Assembly: GCF_000725485.1 (NCBI RefSeq)
Contig: NZ_JOAG01000008.1
Span: 1 to 64,000 of the forward strand
From: Nonomuraea candida
GTDB taxonomy: Bacteria; Actinomycetota; Actinomycetes; Streptosporangiales; Streptosporangiaceae
Reading direction: 5' to 3'
Length of the DNA: 64,000 nucleotides
A program made the position numbers and the translations under genes. This document shows, piece by piece, positions 1 through 8,639 of this stretch. Numbering within the stretch: position 1 is the stretch's first letter; each line of letters opens with the position of its first letter. A model generated the notes under the pieces. It worked only from the letters and a program-made list of their open reading frames with translations, made no database searches and had not been told where the DNA came from.

Positions 1-854
1 GGGTGGGGCAGGGGCGGGGCGGGCAGGTGGCCGGATTCGGCCGCCGCCAGCATCCCGTCCAGGGTCGCGGCGTCCGGCCTGGCCGCCGGGTCGCGCACCA
101 GCAGCGCGCCCAGGACGGGCCCGAGCACCCCGGCCCGCTCCGCCGGCGGCACGTCCTGGTTGAGCACCGCCGCCAGCGTCGCCAGCGCGGTGCTCCTGCG
201 CAGCGGGTGGCGGCCCTCCACCGCGACGTACAGCATCATGCCCAGCGACCACAGGTCGGAGGCCGGGTCCCCCTCGACGCCGTTGATGCGCTCGGGCGCC
301 ATGTACTCCGGCGAGCCGATGAACGAGCCGGTGGCCGTCAGGCTCGTGGACTCGCGCATCGCCGCGATGCCGAAGTCGGTCAGCACCGACCGGCCGTCGG
401 CGCGCAGCAGGACGTTGGCGGGCTTGACGTCGCGGTGCTGGATGCCGACCTCGTGGGCGGCCCGCAGGGCGGACAGGACCTCCCTGCCCAGCCGGGCCGC
501 CTCGGGCGGGGGCATGGGGCCGCGCTGGACGCGGTCCTGGAGCGAGCCGCCGGTGACCAGCTCCATGACGATCCACGGGTAGCCCTGCTCGCCGGGGTCC
601 ACGATGTGGTGGATCGTGGCGACGTGCGGATGGTTCAGCCGGGCCAGGGCGCGGGCCTCGCGCAGCACCCGGGCGCGCAGCTCCCGGGCGTGGGCCGGGT
701 CGTGCTCGTCGATGGAAGGATCGGGCGGGCGTACCTCCTTGAGCGCGACCTCGCGGTGCAGGGCCAGGTCCCAGGCCCGCCACACCAGGCCCATGCCCCC
801 GCCGCCGAGCCGCTCCACGAGCTCGAAACGGCCGTCGATCACCCGTTTGTGCAT
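1..854 (-). CDS. Serine/threonine protein kinase, cut by window edge
   Basis: This is the N-terminal part (about 284 residues) of a Hanks-type Ser/Thr kinase reading leftward off the window. The translation shows a glycine-rich loop (RLGGGGMGLVW, residues 15-25), the ATP-anchoring lysine (VALKEV, K39), the catalytic loop HRDVKPAN, the DFG metal-binding motif and a GSPEYMAPE activation segment. All core kinase motifs are intact, so it should be active. The ATG at 854 starts close to the kinase fold. I see no convincing ribosome site, and the gene begins 36 bp after the dehydrogenase stop on the same strand, so the two may be co-transcribed. Any transmembrane or sensor domain would lie beyond the window. 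Confidence 0.9.
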   Translation of the reverse strand, partial: MHKRVIDGRFELVERLGGGGMGLVWRAWDLALHREVALKEVRPPDPSIDEHDPAHARELRARVLREARALARLNHPHVATIHHIVDPGEQGYPWIVMELVTGGSLQDRVQRGPMPPPEAARLGREVLSALRAAHEVGIQHRDVKPANVLLRADGRSVLTDFGIAAMRESTSLTATGSFIGSPEYMAPERINGVEGDPASDLWSLGMMLYVAVEGRHPLRRSTALATLAAVLNQDVPPAERAGVLGPVLGALLVRDPAARPDAATLDGMLAAAESGHLPAPPLPH

Positions 855-890
855 GCTGAGCAGCGTAGGGGGAGGGAATGCCCCCAGTCA

Positions 891-1892
891 TCACGCGCTG
901 ATGGCCAGTTCCTCCGCGGTGACGCCGTGCGCGAACGGCAGGCCCCGGGCGTACCTGGCGAGCTCGTCCACGGCCAGGTCCGCGAGGCGGGCCAGCTCGC
1001 CGCCCAGCGACCCGGCGATGTGCGGGGTGAGCAGGAGGTTGGGCAGCTCGAACAGGGGCGAGTCCGGGGGCAGCGGGTCGGGCTCGGTGACGTCGATCAC
1101 GGCGTACAGGCGGCCGGAGGACAGCTCCGCGGCCAGCGCGTCCTGGTCGACGAGCGCGCCCCGCGCGGTGTTGATCAGCGTCGCGCCGTCGCGCATGCGC
1201 GCCAGGCGGGCGGCGTTCACGAGGTGGCGGGTCTCCGGCAGGGCGGGGGCGTGCACGCTGACCACGTCGGAGCGCTCGAACAGCTCCTCCAGCCCGACGT
1301 GCGGCACGCCCAGGTCCTCCTTCAGGTACGGGTCCGCGACCAGCACGTCCAGGTCGAACGGCCGCAGCAGCTCGACCACCCGCCGGCCGATCCGGGAGGC
1401 GCCGACGATCCCGACCGTGCGCCGGTAGTTGCCGTACCGGGGGAAGATCCCCTCGACGTCGGGCAGCGCCCGCCGCTCCCGGTAGAGCCCGGCGATGTCC
1501 GTCACCCGCTTGCCGGCGAAGAGGATCGCGGCCAGCGTGTACTCGGCGACGGGCTCGGCGTTGGCCGCCGCCGCGGACGACACGAGCAGGCCGCGCTCCC
1601 AGCACGCCTCGGTGACGTGGTGCTTGACCGAGCCGGCCGCGTGCACGATCGCGCGCAGCCTGGGCGCGGCGGCCAGCACCTCGGCGGTGACGGGCGGGCA
1701 CCACCAGCTCGTGCAGAGCACCTCCGCCTCGGCCAGCGCGCCCGCCACGGCCGGGTCGGCGAAGTCGGCGGCCACCAGATCGGGGTCGACGTCGGCGACC
1801 GCGACCAGGCGCTCGCGCACCGGCCCCGTGAGGAGCCGGGCGGCGACGTGGGGCGCCATGGCGAGCAGGGTCTTCGGCCGTGATTCCGGCAT
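891..1892 (-). CDS. D-isomer-specific 2-hydroxyacid dehydrogenase family protein
   Basis: A 333-residue member of the NAD-dependent D-2-hydroxyacid dehydrogenase family, which interconverts 2-oxoacids and D-2-hydroxyacids. A Rossmann segment VGIVGASRIGRRV replaces the classical GxGxxG with GASRIG. The catalytic triad is visible as Arg in INTARGALVD, Glu in DVTEPDPLP and His in LTPHIAGS. The ATG at 1892 is preceded by GGGGGAG at good spacing, and a TATGAT-like -10 lies near 1925-1930. The substrate cannot be told from sequence. A second member of the family lies at 37422-38426, but the two are not close copies. Neighbours (a kinase and an AlkZ-like gene) give no pathway. Confidence 0.88.
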   Translation of the reverse strand: MPESRPKTLLAMAPHVAARLLTGPVRERLVAVADVDPDLVAADFADPAVAGALAEAEVLCTSWWCPPVTAEVLAAAPRLRAIVHAAGSVKHHVTEACWERGLLVSSAAAANAEPVAEYTLAAILFAGKRVTDIAGLYRERRALPDVEGIFPRYGNYRRTVGIVGASRIGRRVVELLRPFDLDVLVADPYLKEDLGVPHVGLEELFERSDVVSVHAPALPETRHLVNAARLARMRDGATLINTARGALVDQDALAAELSSGRLYAVIDVTEPDPLPPDSPLFELPNLLLTPHIAGSLGGELARLADLAVDELARYARGLPFAHGVTAEELAISA

Positions 1893-2114
1893 TTCACTCC
1901 CCCGACTCTGAAATGGGTCAGTTGATCATATCGACGCCCCTTCCCCGCCGCCCGAGCGCCGCGGACAGCCCTTCATCACCACATGGCCCCCCACGAACAG
2001 CGCGCGTACCATCAGGCGTCAGGGGCGTCGCAGGGCCACGAGCCGGCGTCCCGCCGGTGTCACCGGGGCTGTCGCGGTCCGGGACCGGCCGCAACAGCCC
2101 CTACCTTTGCTGTC

Positions 2115-3215
2115 ATGGACCCCCTCATCAGCCGCAGGGCGCTCAACCGCGCGACCCTGGACAGGCAGCATCTGCTGCGCCGCACCGACCGCTCCGTGAT
2201 CGAGGTCGTGGAGCGGCTGGGCGGGCTGCAGGCGCAGACCCCGCACACCTGGTACACCGGCCTGTGGAACCGCGTCGCGGGGTTCCGGCCCGCCGACGCC
2301 GCCGACCTGCTGCTCTCGCGCGAGCTCGTGCGCATCGCGCTGCAGCGCTCCACCATCCACCTGGTCTCCGCCCGCGACTGCCTGGCCATGCGGCCGCTGC
2401 TGCAGGTGGTGACCGAACGCTTGACGCGCTCGACGTTCGTCCGGCGGCTGACCGGCGTGGACCTCGACGAGCTGGCCGCGGCGGGGCGGGCGCTGCTGGC
2501 GGAACGGCCGATGACCTTCGCCGAGCTGGGGCGGGCGCTGGCCGAGCGGTGGCCGGGCAACGACCCGCACGCGCTGAGCCAGTGCGTGCGCTGGCTGGTG
2601 CCGCTGGTGCAGGTGCCGCCGCGCGGCCTGTGGGGCAGGAGCGGCCCGATCGCCCACGCCGACGCGGAGTCCTGGCTCGGGTTCGAGGCGCCGCCGATGA
2701 CGCCGGCCGAGCTGGTGCGGCGCTACCTGGCCGCGTTCGGGCCCGCGTCGGTGCAGGACGCGCAGGCGTGGTCGGGGCTGACCCGGCTGGGCGAGGTGGT
2801 CGAGACGATGGACCTGGTCAGGTTCCGGGACGACGCCGGCCGCACCCTGTACGACCTGCCGGACGCGCCCCGCCCCGGCGAGGACGTGCCGGCCCCGCCC
2901 CGCCTCATGTACGACTTCGACAACCTCTTCATCGGCTACGCCGACCGCTCCAGGACGATCACCGGGACCGGGGCGGCGGCGATCGGCGGCTTCATGGGCA
3001 CGAACGTGATGCCCCGCCTGATCCTCGTGGACGGCGACACGTGCGGCGACTGGACGCTCACCCGGGCCAAGGGCGTCTCCACGCTCAACCTCCACCAGTG
3101 GGAGCCGATCAAGGCCATGGAGGAGGTCGAGGCGGAGGGCCGGCGGCTGCTGGAGTTCCTGGCCCCGGGTGACCGGCACGAGATCTCAGTCCTTGACGGC
3201 CCCTCCAAGTCCTGA
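2115..3215 (+). CDS. AlkZ/YcaQ-family winged-helix DNA glycosylase-like protein
   Basis: A 366-residue protein of the HTH_42 (AlkZ/YcaQ) family. Studied members are DNA glycosylases that unhook interstrand crosslinks or remove bulky alkylated bases; many actinobacterial paralogues sit in or near genotoxin clusters. The N-terminal segment LGGLQAQTP contains the Q-x-Q motif that carries catalytic residues in characterised members. The ATG at 2115 begins the conserved domain; the upstream in-frame extension looks non-coding and no Shine-Dalgarno is visible, so translation may be leaderless. The last 30 bp overlap the convergent permease gene. No natural-product genes are nearby, so a general repair role is as likely as self-resistance. 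Confidence 0.82.
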   Translation: MDPLISRRALNRATLDRQHLLRRTDRSVIEVVERLGGLQAQTPHTWYTGLWNRVAGFRPADAADLLLSRELVRIALQRSTIHLVSARDCLAMRPLLQVVTERLTRSTFVRRLTGVDLDELAAAGRALLAERPMTFAELGRALAERWPGNDPHALSQCVRWLVPLVQVPPRGLWGRSGPIAHADAESWLGFEAPPMTPAELVRRYLAAFGPASVQDAQAWSGLTRLGEVVETMDLVRFRDDAGRTLYDLPDAPRPGEDVPAPPRLMYDFDNLFIGYADRSRTITGTGAAAIGGFMGTNVMPRLILVDGDTCGDWTLTRAKGVSTLNLHQWEPIKAMEEVEAEGRRLLEFLAPGDRHEISVLDGPSKS

Positions 3216-4067
3216 CACCAGCCGCCGCTGCACGGCCACGAAGAAGATCAGCACCGGGATCGTCATCAGCGTCGAGGCCGCCATGATCCCGCCCCAGTCG
3301 TTCTCGTCCGGCTTGAAGAAGACGAGCAGCGCGGCGGGCAGGGTCTGGTTGTCCTTGGCGGAGATGATGAAGGTCCTGGCGAAGATGAAGTCGTTCCAGG
3401 CCGTGATGAAGGAGAACACGCTGGTCGCCACCAGGCCGGGCGCGACCAGCGGGAACAGGATGCGCCACAGCACGGTCGCCCGCCCGGCCCCGTCGATCAT
3501 GGCCGCCTCCTCCAGCGCCTCGGGCACGGCGGCGACGAACCCGCGCATCATCCAGATCGCGAACGGCAGCGTGAACGCCAGGTGCACCAGCACCAGCGAG
3601 GCCAGCGTGTTCAGCAGCCCGAGATCCCGGACCACGAAGAACAGCGGGATCGTCAGCGCCTCCACCGGCACCATCTGCGCGATCAGGAACATGATCAGCA
3701 CGGTCGTCCTGAACCGGAACCTGAACCTGGTCACCGCCACGGCCGCGAGGAAGGCCACCGCCGCCGACAGCACCACCACGCTCAGGGCCACGCCCGCGCT
3801 GTTGAGCAGGTAGCGCCCGAAGCCCTCCCCGGTGAGCACCCTGACGAAGTTGTCCAGGGTGGGGTGCAGCGTCCAGGGCTTGACGTCCAGCGACTGGATC
3901 TCGCCGTCGGGCTTGAGCGCCGACAGCACCATCCAGTAGAGCGGGAACGCGGTCAGGAACGCGACCACGCACGCCACGGTGTTCGGCACGAACCGCCTCA
4001 TGACCCCGCGCCGCCGGGTCGCGGTGCCCGTCATGACCCCTCCCCGCGGGGTCGCGATGTCCGTCAT
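3186..4067 (-). CDS. Carbohydrate ABC transporter permease (MalG-like)
   Basis: A 293-residue inner-membrane permease of the CUT1 family, third gene of a binding protein-permease-permease operon. About six hydrophobic segments are visible, with the cytoplasmic EAA loop (EEAAMIDGAGRATVLWRILFP) that contacts the ATPase. The ATG at 4067 overlaps the preceding stop (ATGA) and has GGAGGGG upstream. Two more in-frame ATGs at 4034 and 4001 sit in a 33-bp near-repeat, and the 4034 copy again carries its own GGAGGGG, so the true start is ambiguous by 11 or 22 codons. No ATPase gene is in the operon, which is normal for CUT1 systems sharing an MsiK-type ATPase. Confidence 0.88.
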   Translation of the reverse strand: MTDIATPRGGVMTGTATRRRGVMRRFVPNTVACVVAFLTAFPLYWMVLSALKPDGEIQSLDVKPWTLHPTLDNFVRVLTGEGFGRYLLNSAGVALSVVVLSAAVAFLAAVAVTRFRFRFRTTVLIMFLIAQMVPVEALTIPLFFVVRDLGLLNTLASLVLVHLAFTLPFAIWMMRGFVAAVPEALEEAAMIDGAGRATVLWRILFPLVAPGLVATSVFSFITAWNDFIFARTFIISAKDNQTLPAALLVFFKPDENDWGGIMAASTLMTIPVLIFFVAVQRRLVSGLGGAVKD

Positions 4068-4999
4068 AGCCCCTCCCCGCCGCGCCGCAGCGCCCGGATG
4101 TAGACCAGGGTGAACGCCAGCAGCACGAGCGTCATGACCACGGCGATGGCCGAGCCGAGCCCGTACTCGGAGGAGCCGAAGGCGGTCTGGTAGGCGTAGA
4201 CGTTCAGCACGGTGTTCTGCCCGGCCACGCCGCCGCCGTTGGTCATCACGTAGATCTGCGTGAACACCTTGAAGTCCCAGATGACCGACTGGATGACCAC
4301 GATCGTCACCAGCGGCCGCAGCATCGGCACGATCACCTTCCAGAACGAGTGCCAGGCCGAGGCCCCGTCGAGCGCCGCCGCCTCCAGCACCGAGGCCGGG
4401 ATCGCCTGGATGCCGGCGTAGAGCGTCAGCATGACCAGCGGGAACGAGTGCCACACGATCGTCGCCCCGACGACGGCGAACGTCACCCACCGGTCGTAGA
4501 ACCAGTTGAACCCGTCGAGCCCCAGCACCTGGTTGACCAGGCCGAGGTCGGCGTCGAACAGGAACATCCACACGGTCGAGCCGGTCATCGCGGGCGCCGC
4601 CCACGCGCCCAGCGCCGCCAGCGACAACAACGTCCTGGGCACCGGCCCGGTCCTGGTCATCAGCACCGCCAGCGCCGCCCCGGCCGCCAGCGTGGCCAGC
4701 ACCAGCGCCGCCGCGAACCCGACCGTCTGCAGCAGCACCTCCCAGAACCGGCCGTCGCCCAGCAGCGTCGCGTAGTTCGCGAACCCCACGAACGTGCTCG
4801 GCTGCCCGCCGCTGACCTGCGCCTGCCGGTAGTCGAAGACCGACAGCAGCCCCAGCATGTAGACGGGGTAGCCGAACAGCGGCACCAGCACGGCCGCCGC
4901 CGGCAGCAGGTAGAGCCACGGCCTGGCCCGGCCCCCGGCCGTCGCCGCCCGGCGGCCGGGGGTCACGGCCCGGCGGCCGAGCGTCACCCCAGCCGTCAC
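4064..4999 (-). CDS. Carbohydrate ABC transporter permease (MalF-like)
   Basis: A 311-residue CUT1 permease with about six membrane segments (first near residues 30-50, PWLYLLPAAAVLV) and a C-terminal EAA loop (LEAAALDGASAWHSFWKVIVP). The GTG at 4999 overlaps the binding-protein stop as GTGA, which strongly supports this start. The N-terminal 25 residues are Gly/Arg/Ala-rich and repetitive (GRRAVTPGRRAATAGGRA), as in the downstream partner. It is translationally coupled on both sides and should pair with the product of the next gene to form the membrane channel. Confidence 0.88.
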   Translation of the reverse strand: MTAGVTLGRRAVTPGRRAATAGGRARPWLYLLPAAAVLVPLFGYPVYMLGLLSVFDYRQAQVSGGQPSTFVGFANYATLLGDGRFWEVLLQTVGFAAALVLATLAAGAALAVLMTRTGPVPRTLLSLAALGAWAAPAMTGSTVWMFLFDADLGLVNQVLGLDGFNWFYDRWVTFAVVGATIVWHSFPLVMLTLYAGIQAIPASVLEAAALDGASAWHSFWKVIVPMLRPLVTIVVIQSVIWDFKVFTQIYVMTNGGGVAGQNTVLNVYAYQTAFGSSEYGLGSAIAVVMTLVLLAFTLVYIRALRRGGEGL

Positions 5000-6246
5000 G
5001 AGCGTCCGAAGGCGGTCTTGACGGCGGCGGCCGCCTCGGCGGTGGCCGCGTCCACGCCGGCCCGGCCGGTGGCGATCTTCTGCAGCATCGTGGGGATGAC
5101 CTTGCTGTTGTCGATCTTCACCCAGGCGGGGTCGAGCGGCACGAACCTGGTCCCCGCCGCCACGGTGTCGAGGAACGGCTTGACGAACGGGTCCTTGGCG
5201 GCCAGCTCGTCCCGCGCGCCGGTCAGCGTGGGCAGGTTGCCCATGGCCTCGTACATCTTGGTCTGGTACGCCTTGCCGCCCAGCAGCTTGACGAACTCCA
5301 CGGCCAGCGTGCGGTGCGCGGCGTTCTTCAGCACGCCGAGGTTGTTGCCGCCGGCGAAGGCGGGCGCGATCGAGCCGGGGGCCGAGCCGGGCAGCGGGAC
5401 GACCGCGTACTTGCCGGCCGCCGCGCCCGCGTCCACGGCCGAGCGGTTGAAGTTGCCCAGGATGGCCATGGCCGCCTTGCCGCCGGCGAACAGCTCGACG
5501 GTCTTGCCGCCGGTGAGCGAGACGCACGCCTGCGGCGGGCAGATGTCGTCGGTCAGCAGGTCCGTGTACGCCTTGACACCCTTGCGGGCCTCGGGCGAGT
5601 CGAGGGTGGTGATGTCGCCGCCGGCGTCCCAGACGAAGGGCAGGGCGCCGAAGGTGTACTCGCCGCCGACGGCGATGCCGTACAGGTCGGGCTTCTTCTC
5701 GCGGATCGTGCGGGCGGTCTCGGTCAGCTCGGCAAGCGAGGTGGGCGGCTTCAGCTTCAGCTCGTCGAAGACGTCGGTGCGGTAGTAGAGGGCGCGGATG
5801 CCGATGAACCAGGGCAGGCCGTACTGCTTGCCGTCCACGGTGGCCGACTTCAGCAGGTCGGGGGTCAGGTCCTGGTTCCCGAGCTGCGGGCCGAGGTCGG
5901 CGAAGCCGCCGGCGGCGGCGTACTCGGCCAGGTCGGTGTTGCCGTACTCGGCCACGTCGGGGGAGCTGGCCGGGTCGTTGAAGGCGCCCTTGAACTTCTC
6001 GTGCCGGGCGGGGGTCGTCGGGATGTAGGCGACTTCGACCTTGACCCCGGCGTGCGCGGCGGTGAACTCCTTGATCGCCTCGCCGACGACCTTCTCCTTG
6101 GGCGCGCGGTTCGGCTCGTCGAAGAGCCACACGCGCAGCGTGCCGGTCTTCTCGTCCCCGCCGGCCGGGGCCGGGGCGGTCGAGGGAGCGCAGGCGGCCA
6201 GCGCGAGCACGGCCACGCCGGCGGCGACATAGTTAACAAACCTCAC
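4996..6246 (-). CDS. Extracellular sugar-binding lipoprotein of ABC importer
   Basis: A 416-residue family-1 solute-binding protein. The N-terminus (MRFVNYVAAGVAVLALAAC) is a lipoprotein signal with lipobox LAAC, so the mature protein is anchored outside the membrane. Later segments (GTLRVWLFDEPN, YRTDVFDELKLKPPTSLAEL, GNFNRSAVDAGAAAGKYAVVP) are typical of CUT1 binding proteins. The GTG at 6246 follows GGGAGG at 7-8 nt. It is the first gene of the operon and lies divergent from the IclR regulator across a palindromic operator. Together with the KDG-kinase-like gene next door, a sugar-acid or related hexose substrate is plausible but unproven. Confidence 0.9.
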   Translation of the reverse strand: MRFVNYVAAGVAVLALAACAPSTAPAPAGGDEKTGTLRVWLFDEPNRAPKEKVVGEAIKEFTAAHAGVKVEVAYIPTTPARHEKFKGAFNDPASSPDVAEYGNTDLAEYAAAGGFADLGPQLGNQDLTPDLLKSATVDGKQYGLPWFIGIRALYYRTDVFDELKLKPPTSLAELTETARTIREKKPDLYGIAVGGEYTFGALPFVWDAGGDITTLDSPEARKGVKAYTDLLTDDICPPQACVSLTGGKTVELFAGGKAAMAILGNFNRSAVDAGAAAGKYAVVPLPGSAPGSIAPAFAGGNNLGVLKNAAHRTLAVEFVKLLGGKAYQTKMYEAMGNLPTLTGARDELAAKDPFVKPFLDTVAAGTRFVPLDPAWVKIDNSKVIPTMLQKIATGRAGVDAATAEAAAAVKTAFGRS

Positions 6247-6307
6247 TATTTACCTCCCGAGCGCGACCCTAGGAACCGCCGGGGCGGCAGCGGAAGCTTT
6301 GACCCGA

Positions 6308-6330
6308 CTTGTTGTGCACTGCACAACGAG
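6308..6330. promoter_or_regulatory. Palindromic operator, probable IclR site
   Basis: Inverted repeat with 8-bp perfect arms GTTGTGCA and TGCACAAC around a single central C (6311-6327), with two further complementary pairs outside one mismatch. It lies between the divergent sugar importer (GTG at 6246) and the IclR gene (start about 6355). Size and position fit an operator for the adjacent IclR-family protein, giving autoregulation and control of the importer. Binding is inferred. Confidence 0.7.
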
Positions 6331-6354
6331 ATGTTGCAGAGAGACGCCGCCGGT

Positions 6355-7122
6355 ATGGTGAGGCGCGTGCAGGAACGCAACAGGTCCGCCTCGCTCCGGC
6401 GCGCTCTGGCCGTGCTCGACCACGTGCGCGAGCGGCCGGGCCTGACGCTCACCCAGCTCGCCGAGGCCGTGGGCCTGTCCAAGAGCACGGTGCTGCGACT
6501 GGCCGGGCCGCTCGTCGAGGCCAAACTGCTCGACCGCGACCGCGCCACCGGCGTCTACCGGCTGGGCCACGCCACGCTCCGGCTCGGGCAGGCCTATCTC
6601 GCCACGCTCGACCTGCGCGCCGTGGCGGCCGAGGAGTCGCACCGGCTGATGAGCGAGGTGCGCGAGACCGTCCACCTGGTGGTCTACGACCCGCCGCACG
6701 TCGTCTACATCGACAAGGTGGAGAACGCGACCAACGTCCGCATGGCCTCGCGCATCGGCAGCCGCGGCCCCGTCCACTGCACCGCGGTCGGCAAGGCCAT
6801 CCTGGCCTGGCAGCCCGAGGAGGCCCTGGCCGGGCTGGCCCTGGAGCCCAGGACCAAGCACACGATCACCGACCCCGAACGGCTGCGCGCGGAGCTGGGC
6901 CACATCAGGCGCCGCGGCTACGCGGTCGACGACCGCGAGAACGAGCCCGAGGTGCGCTGCGTGGCCGCGCCGATCTTCAACCACGACGACGCCGTCACCG
7001 CGGCCATCTCCGTCTCCGGCCTCACCTCGCGGATCACCGCCGCGCGGGTGCGCGAGCTGGGGCCGCTGGTGGCCGGTGCGGCGGCGCGCATATCGAGAAT
7101 GCTGGGGGGCCAGAGCCGATGA
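6355..7122 (+). CDS. IclR family transcriptional regulator
   Basis: A regulator of about 255 residues with an N-terminal winged helix (SLRRALAVLDHV, then the recognition region GLSKSTVLRLAGPL) and a C-terminal IclR effector domain (HLVVYDPPHVVYIDKVE, GPVHCTAVGKAILAW, RRRGYAVDDRENEPEVRCVAAPI). IclR proteins are usually repressors released by a sugar-acid or aromatic ligand. Start choice among ATG 6331, ATG 6355 and GTG 6367 is uncertain; 6355 leaves the palindrome outside the coding region. The stop overlaps the kinase start (ATGA), so regulator and kinase are one operon. Confidence 0.88.
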   Translation: MVRRVQERNRSASLRRALAVLDHVRERPGLTLTQLAEAVGLSKSTVLRLAGPLVEAKLLDRDRATGVYRLGHATLRLGQAYLATLDLRAVAAEESHRLMSEVRETVHLVVYDPPHVVYIDKVENATNVRMASRIGSRGPVHCTAVGKAILAWQPEEALAGLALEPRTKHTITDPERLRAELGHIRRRGYAVDDRENEPEVRCVAAPIFNHDDAVTAAISVSGLTSRITAARVRELGPLVAGAAARISRMLGGQSR

Positions 7123-8075
7123 CCGGGCCGACGACCGATCTTGTGACCTTCGGCGAGACGATGGCGCTGTTCGCCGCCAGGCGCACGGGCCCGCTGCGCT
7201 TCGCCCGCGACTTCGACCTGGGCCTGGGCGGCGCGGAGTCCAACGTGGCCATCGGCGTGGCCCGCCTGGGCCACTCCGCCACCTGGGTGGGCCGGGTGGG
7301 GGCCGACGAGTTCGGCGACCTGATCAGGGCCACGCTCGCGGGCGAGGGCGTGCACGTGCGGGCGATCCCCGACCCCGCCGCGCCGACCGGGCTGATGATC
7401 AAGGGCAGGCGCACGGCCGACCTCATCGACGTGCGTTACTACCGCAAGGACAGCGCGGGCTCCCGGCTGTGCGCCGCCGACCTCGACCCCGAGCTGATCA
7501 GGTCGGCCCGCGTGCTGCACGTCTCCGCCATCACGCCCGCGCTCTCCGGGCAGGCGCGCGAGGCCGTGCGGCACGCGATGGCCGTGGCGCGGGCCGCCGG
7601 GGTGACGGTCTCGCTCGACGTCAACTACCGGCGCGCGCTGTGGACGGCCGAGGAGGCCGGGGCGTGGTTGCGGGAGGCGGTCGGCGAGGTCGACGTGCTG
7701 TTCGCCACCGAGGCCGAGGGGCGGCTGATCGCCGACGCCGGCGGGGCGGAAGAGCTGGCCAAGGCGCTGGCGGGGCTGGGGCCGCGGCACGTGCTGCTCA
7801 AGTTCGGGGCGCGGGGGGCGATGGAGCTGTCCGGCGGGGTCGTGCGGCGGGCGGAGCCGTACCGGGTGACCGAGGTCGACTCCGTGGGGGCGGGCGACGC
7901 CTTCGCGGCCGGGTGGCTGGCCGACTGGCTGGCCGGCGCGGAGCCGGAGCGGCGGCTGGCCACGGCGTGCGCGGCCGGGGCGTTCGCGGTCACCAGCCAG
8001 GGCGACTGGGAGAGCCTCCCCCGCCGCGCCGACCTCGACCTCCTGCGCGCCCCCGAGGACGGCGTCAGCCGCTGA
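7119..8075 (+). CDS. PfkB-family sugar kinase, 2-keto-3-deoxygluconate kinase-like
   Basis: A 318-residue ribokinase/PfkB-family kinase. It opens with VTFGETMALF and GGAESNVAIGVARLG (sugar-binding region) and ends with the signature VDSVGAGDAFAAGW, whose Asp is the catalytic base. The YYRKDSAGS and HVSAITPALS segments match the KdgK subgroup, which phosphorylates 2-keto-3-deoxygluconate at O6. The ATG overlaps the iclR stop. With the divergent importer it would capture an incoming aldonate/uronate-derived sugar. No KDPG aldolase is seen in the window, so the downstream step must be encoded elsewhere. Fructokinase-like activity is the main alternative. Confidence 0.82.
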   Translation: MTGPTTDLVTFGETMALFAARRTGPLRFARDFDLGLGGAESNVAIGVARLGHSATWVGRVGADEFGDLIRATLAGEGVHVRAIPDPAAPTGLMIKGRRTADLIDVRYYRKDSAGSRLCAADLDPELIRSARVLHVSAITPALSGQAREAVRHAMAVARAAGVTVSLDVNYRRALWTAEEAGAWLREAVGEVDVLFATEAEGRLIADAGGAEELAKALAGLGPRHVLLKFGARGAMELSGGVVRRAEPYRVTEVDSVGAGDAFAAGWLADWLAGAEPERRLATACAAGAFAVTSQGDWESLPRRADLDLLRAPEDGVSR

Positions 8076-8189
8076 CCGGCCCGCACCGGCCCGCGGCGGC
8101 GGGGCCCGTCCGGGTGGGCGAAGGCCGCCGCCGGGCGGGCGTGAGCCGCCGCCGGGTGGTGTGAGGCGGCAACCCTTAGCATGTGGTGC

Positions 8190-8564
8190 ATGAGACGCCC
8201 CCTCGGAGATCTCGAATCCACGATCATGGACAGGATGTGGTCCTACCGCAGGCCCGCGTCCGTCCGTGACGTGCTCGAAGACCTCCGCAAGGAGCGTGAG
8301 ATCGCCTACACCACGGTCATGACCGTGATGGACAAGCTGCACACCAAGGGCCTGCTGCGCCGCGAGCCGGTCGGCCGGGCCTACGTCTACGAGCCGATCT
8401 CCACCAAAGAGGCCTACACCGCCGAGCTGATGCGCCACGCGCTGGCCGCCAGCGGCAACCAGGCCGCCACCCTGGTCCACTTCCTCGAACGCCTCACTCC
8501 GGAGGAGGCCACGGCGCTGGAGGCCGCACTGCAGGTCTTCCCGTTCGGGAGCCGCCGCCCATAG
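8190..8564 (+). CDS. BlaI/MecI/CopY-type transcriptional regulator
   Basis: A 124-residue winged-helix repressor of the penicillinase-repressor family: LGDLESTIMDRMW, then the HTH region (SVRDVLEDLRKEREIAYTTV), the wing LLRREPVGRAYVYEP and a C-terminal dimerisation helix. Family members bind dyad operators and are usually inactivated by a BlaR1-type membrane protease. No such M56 protease gene is adjacent, so this is an orphan regulator, a common situation in actinomycetes. ATG 8181 is an alternative start. The catalase gene follows 75 bp later on the same strand, but no operator linking the two is obvious. Confidence 0.85.
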   Translation: MRRPLGDLESTIMDRMWSYRRPASVRDVLEDLRKEREIAYTTVMTVMDKLHTKGLLRREPVGRAYVYEPISTKEAYTAELMRHALAASGNQAATLVHFLERLTPEEATALEAALQVFPFGSRRP

Positions 8565-8639
8565 GGCGTTCTTTGCCCGTTTCCGCGCCGGTCTTGAGGG
8601 CAGGCGGGGAAGACCTCGTCCGGGGGAAGGAACGGTGCG

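Noticed and set aside
3..1883. Long plus-strand open frame opposite the kinase and dehydrogenase genes
   Set aside because: It is rich in Arg, Gly, Pro and His with no domain, and is antisense to two genes with intact catalytic motifs; a GC-rich shadow frame.
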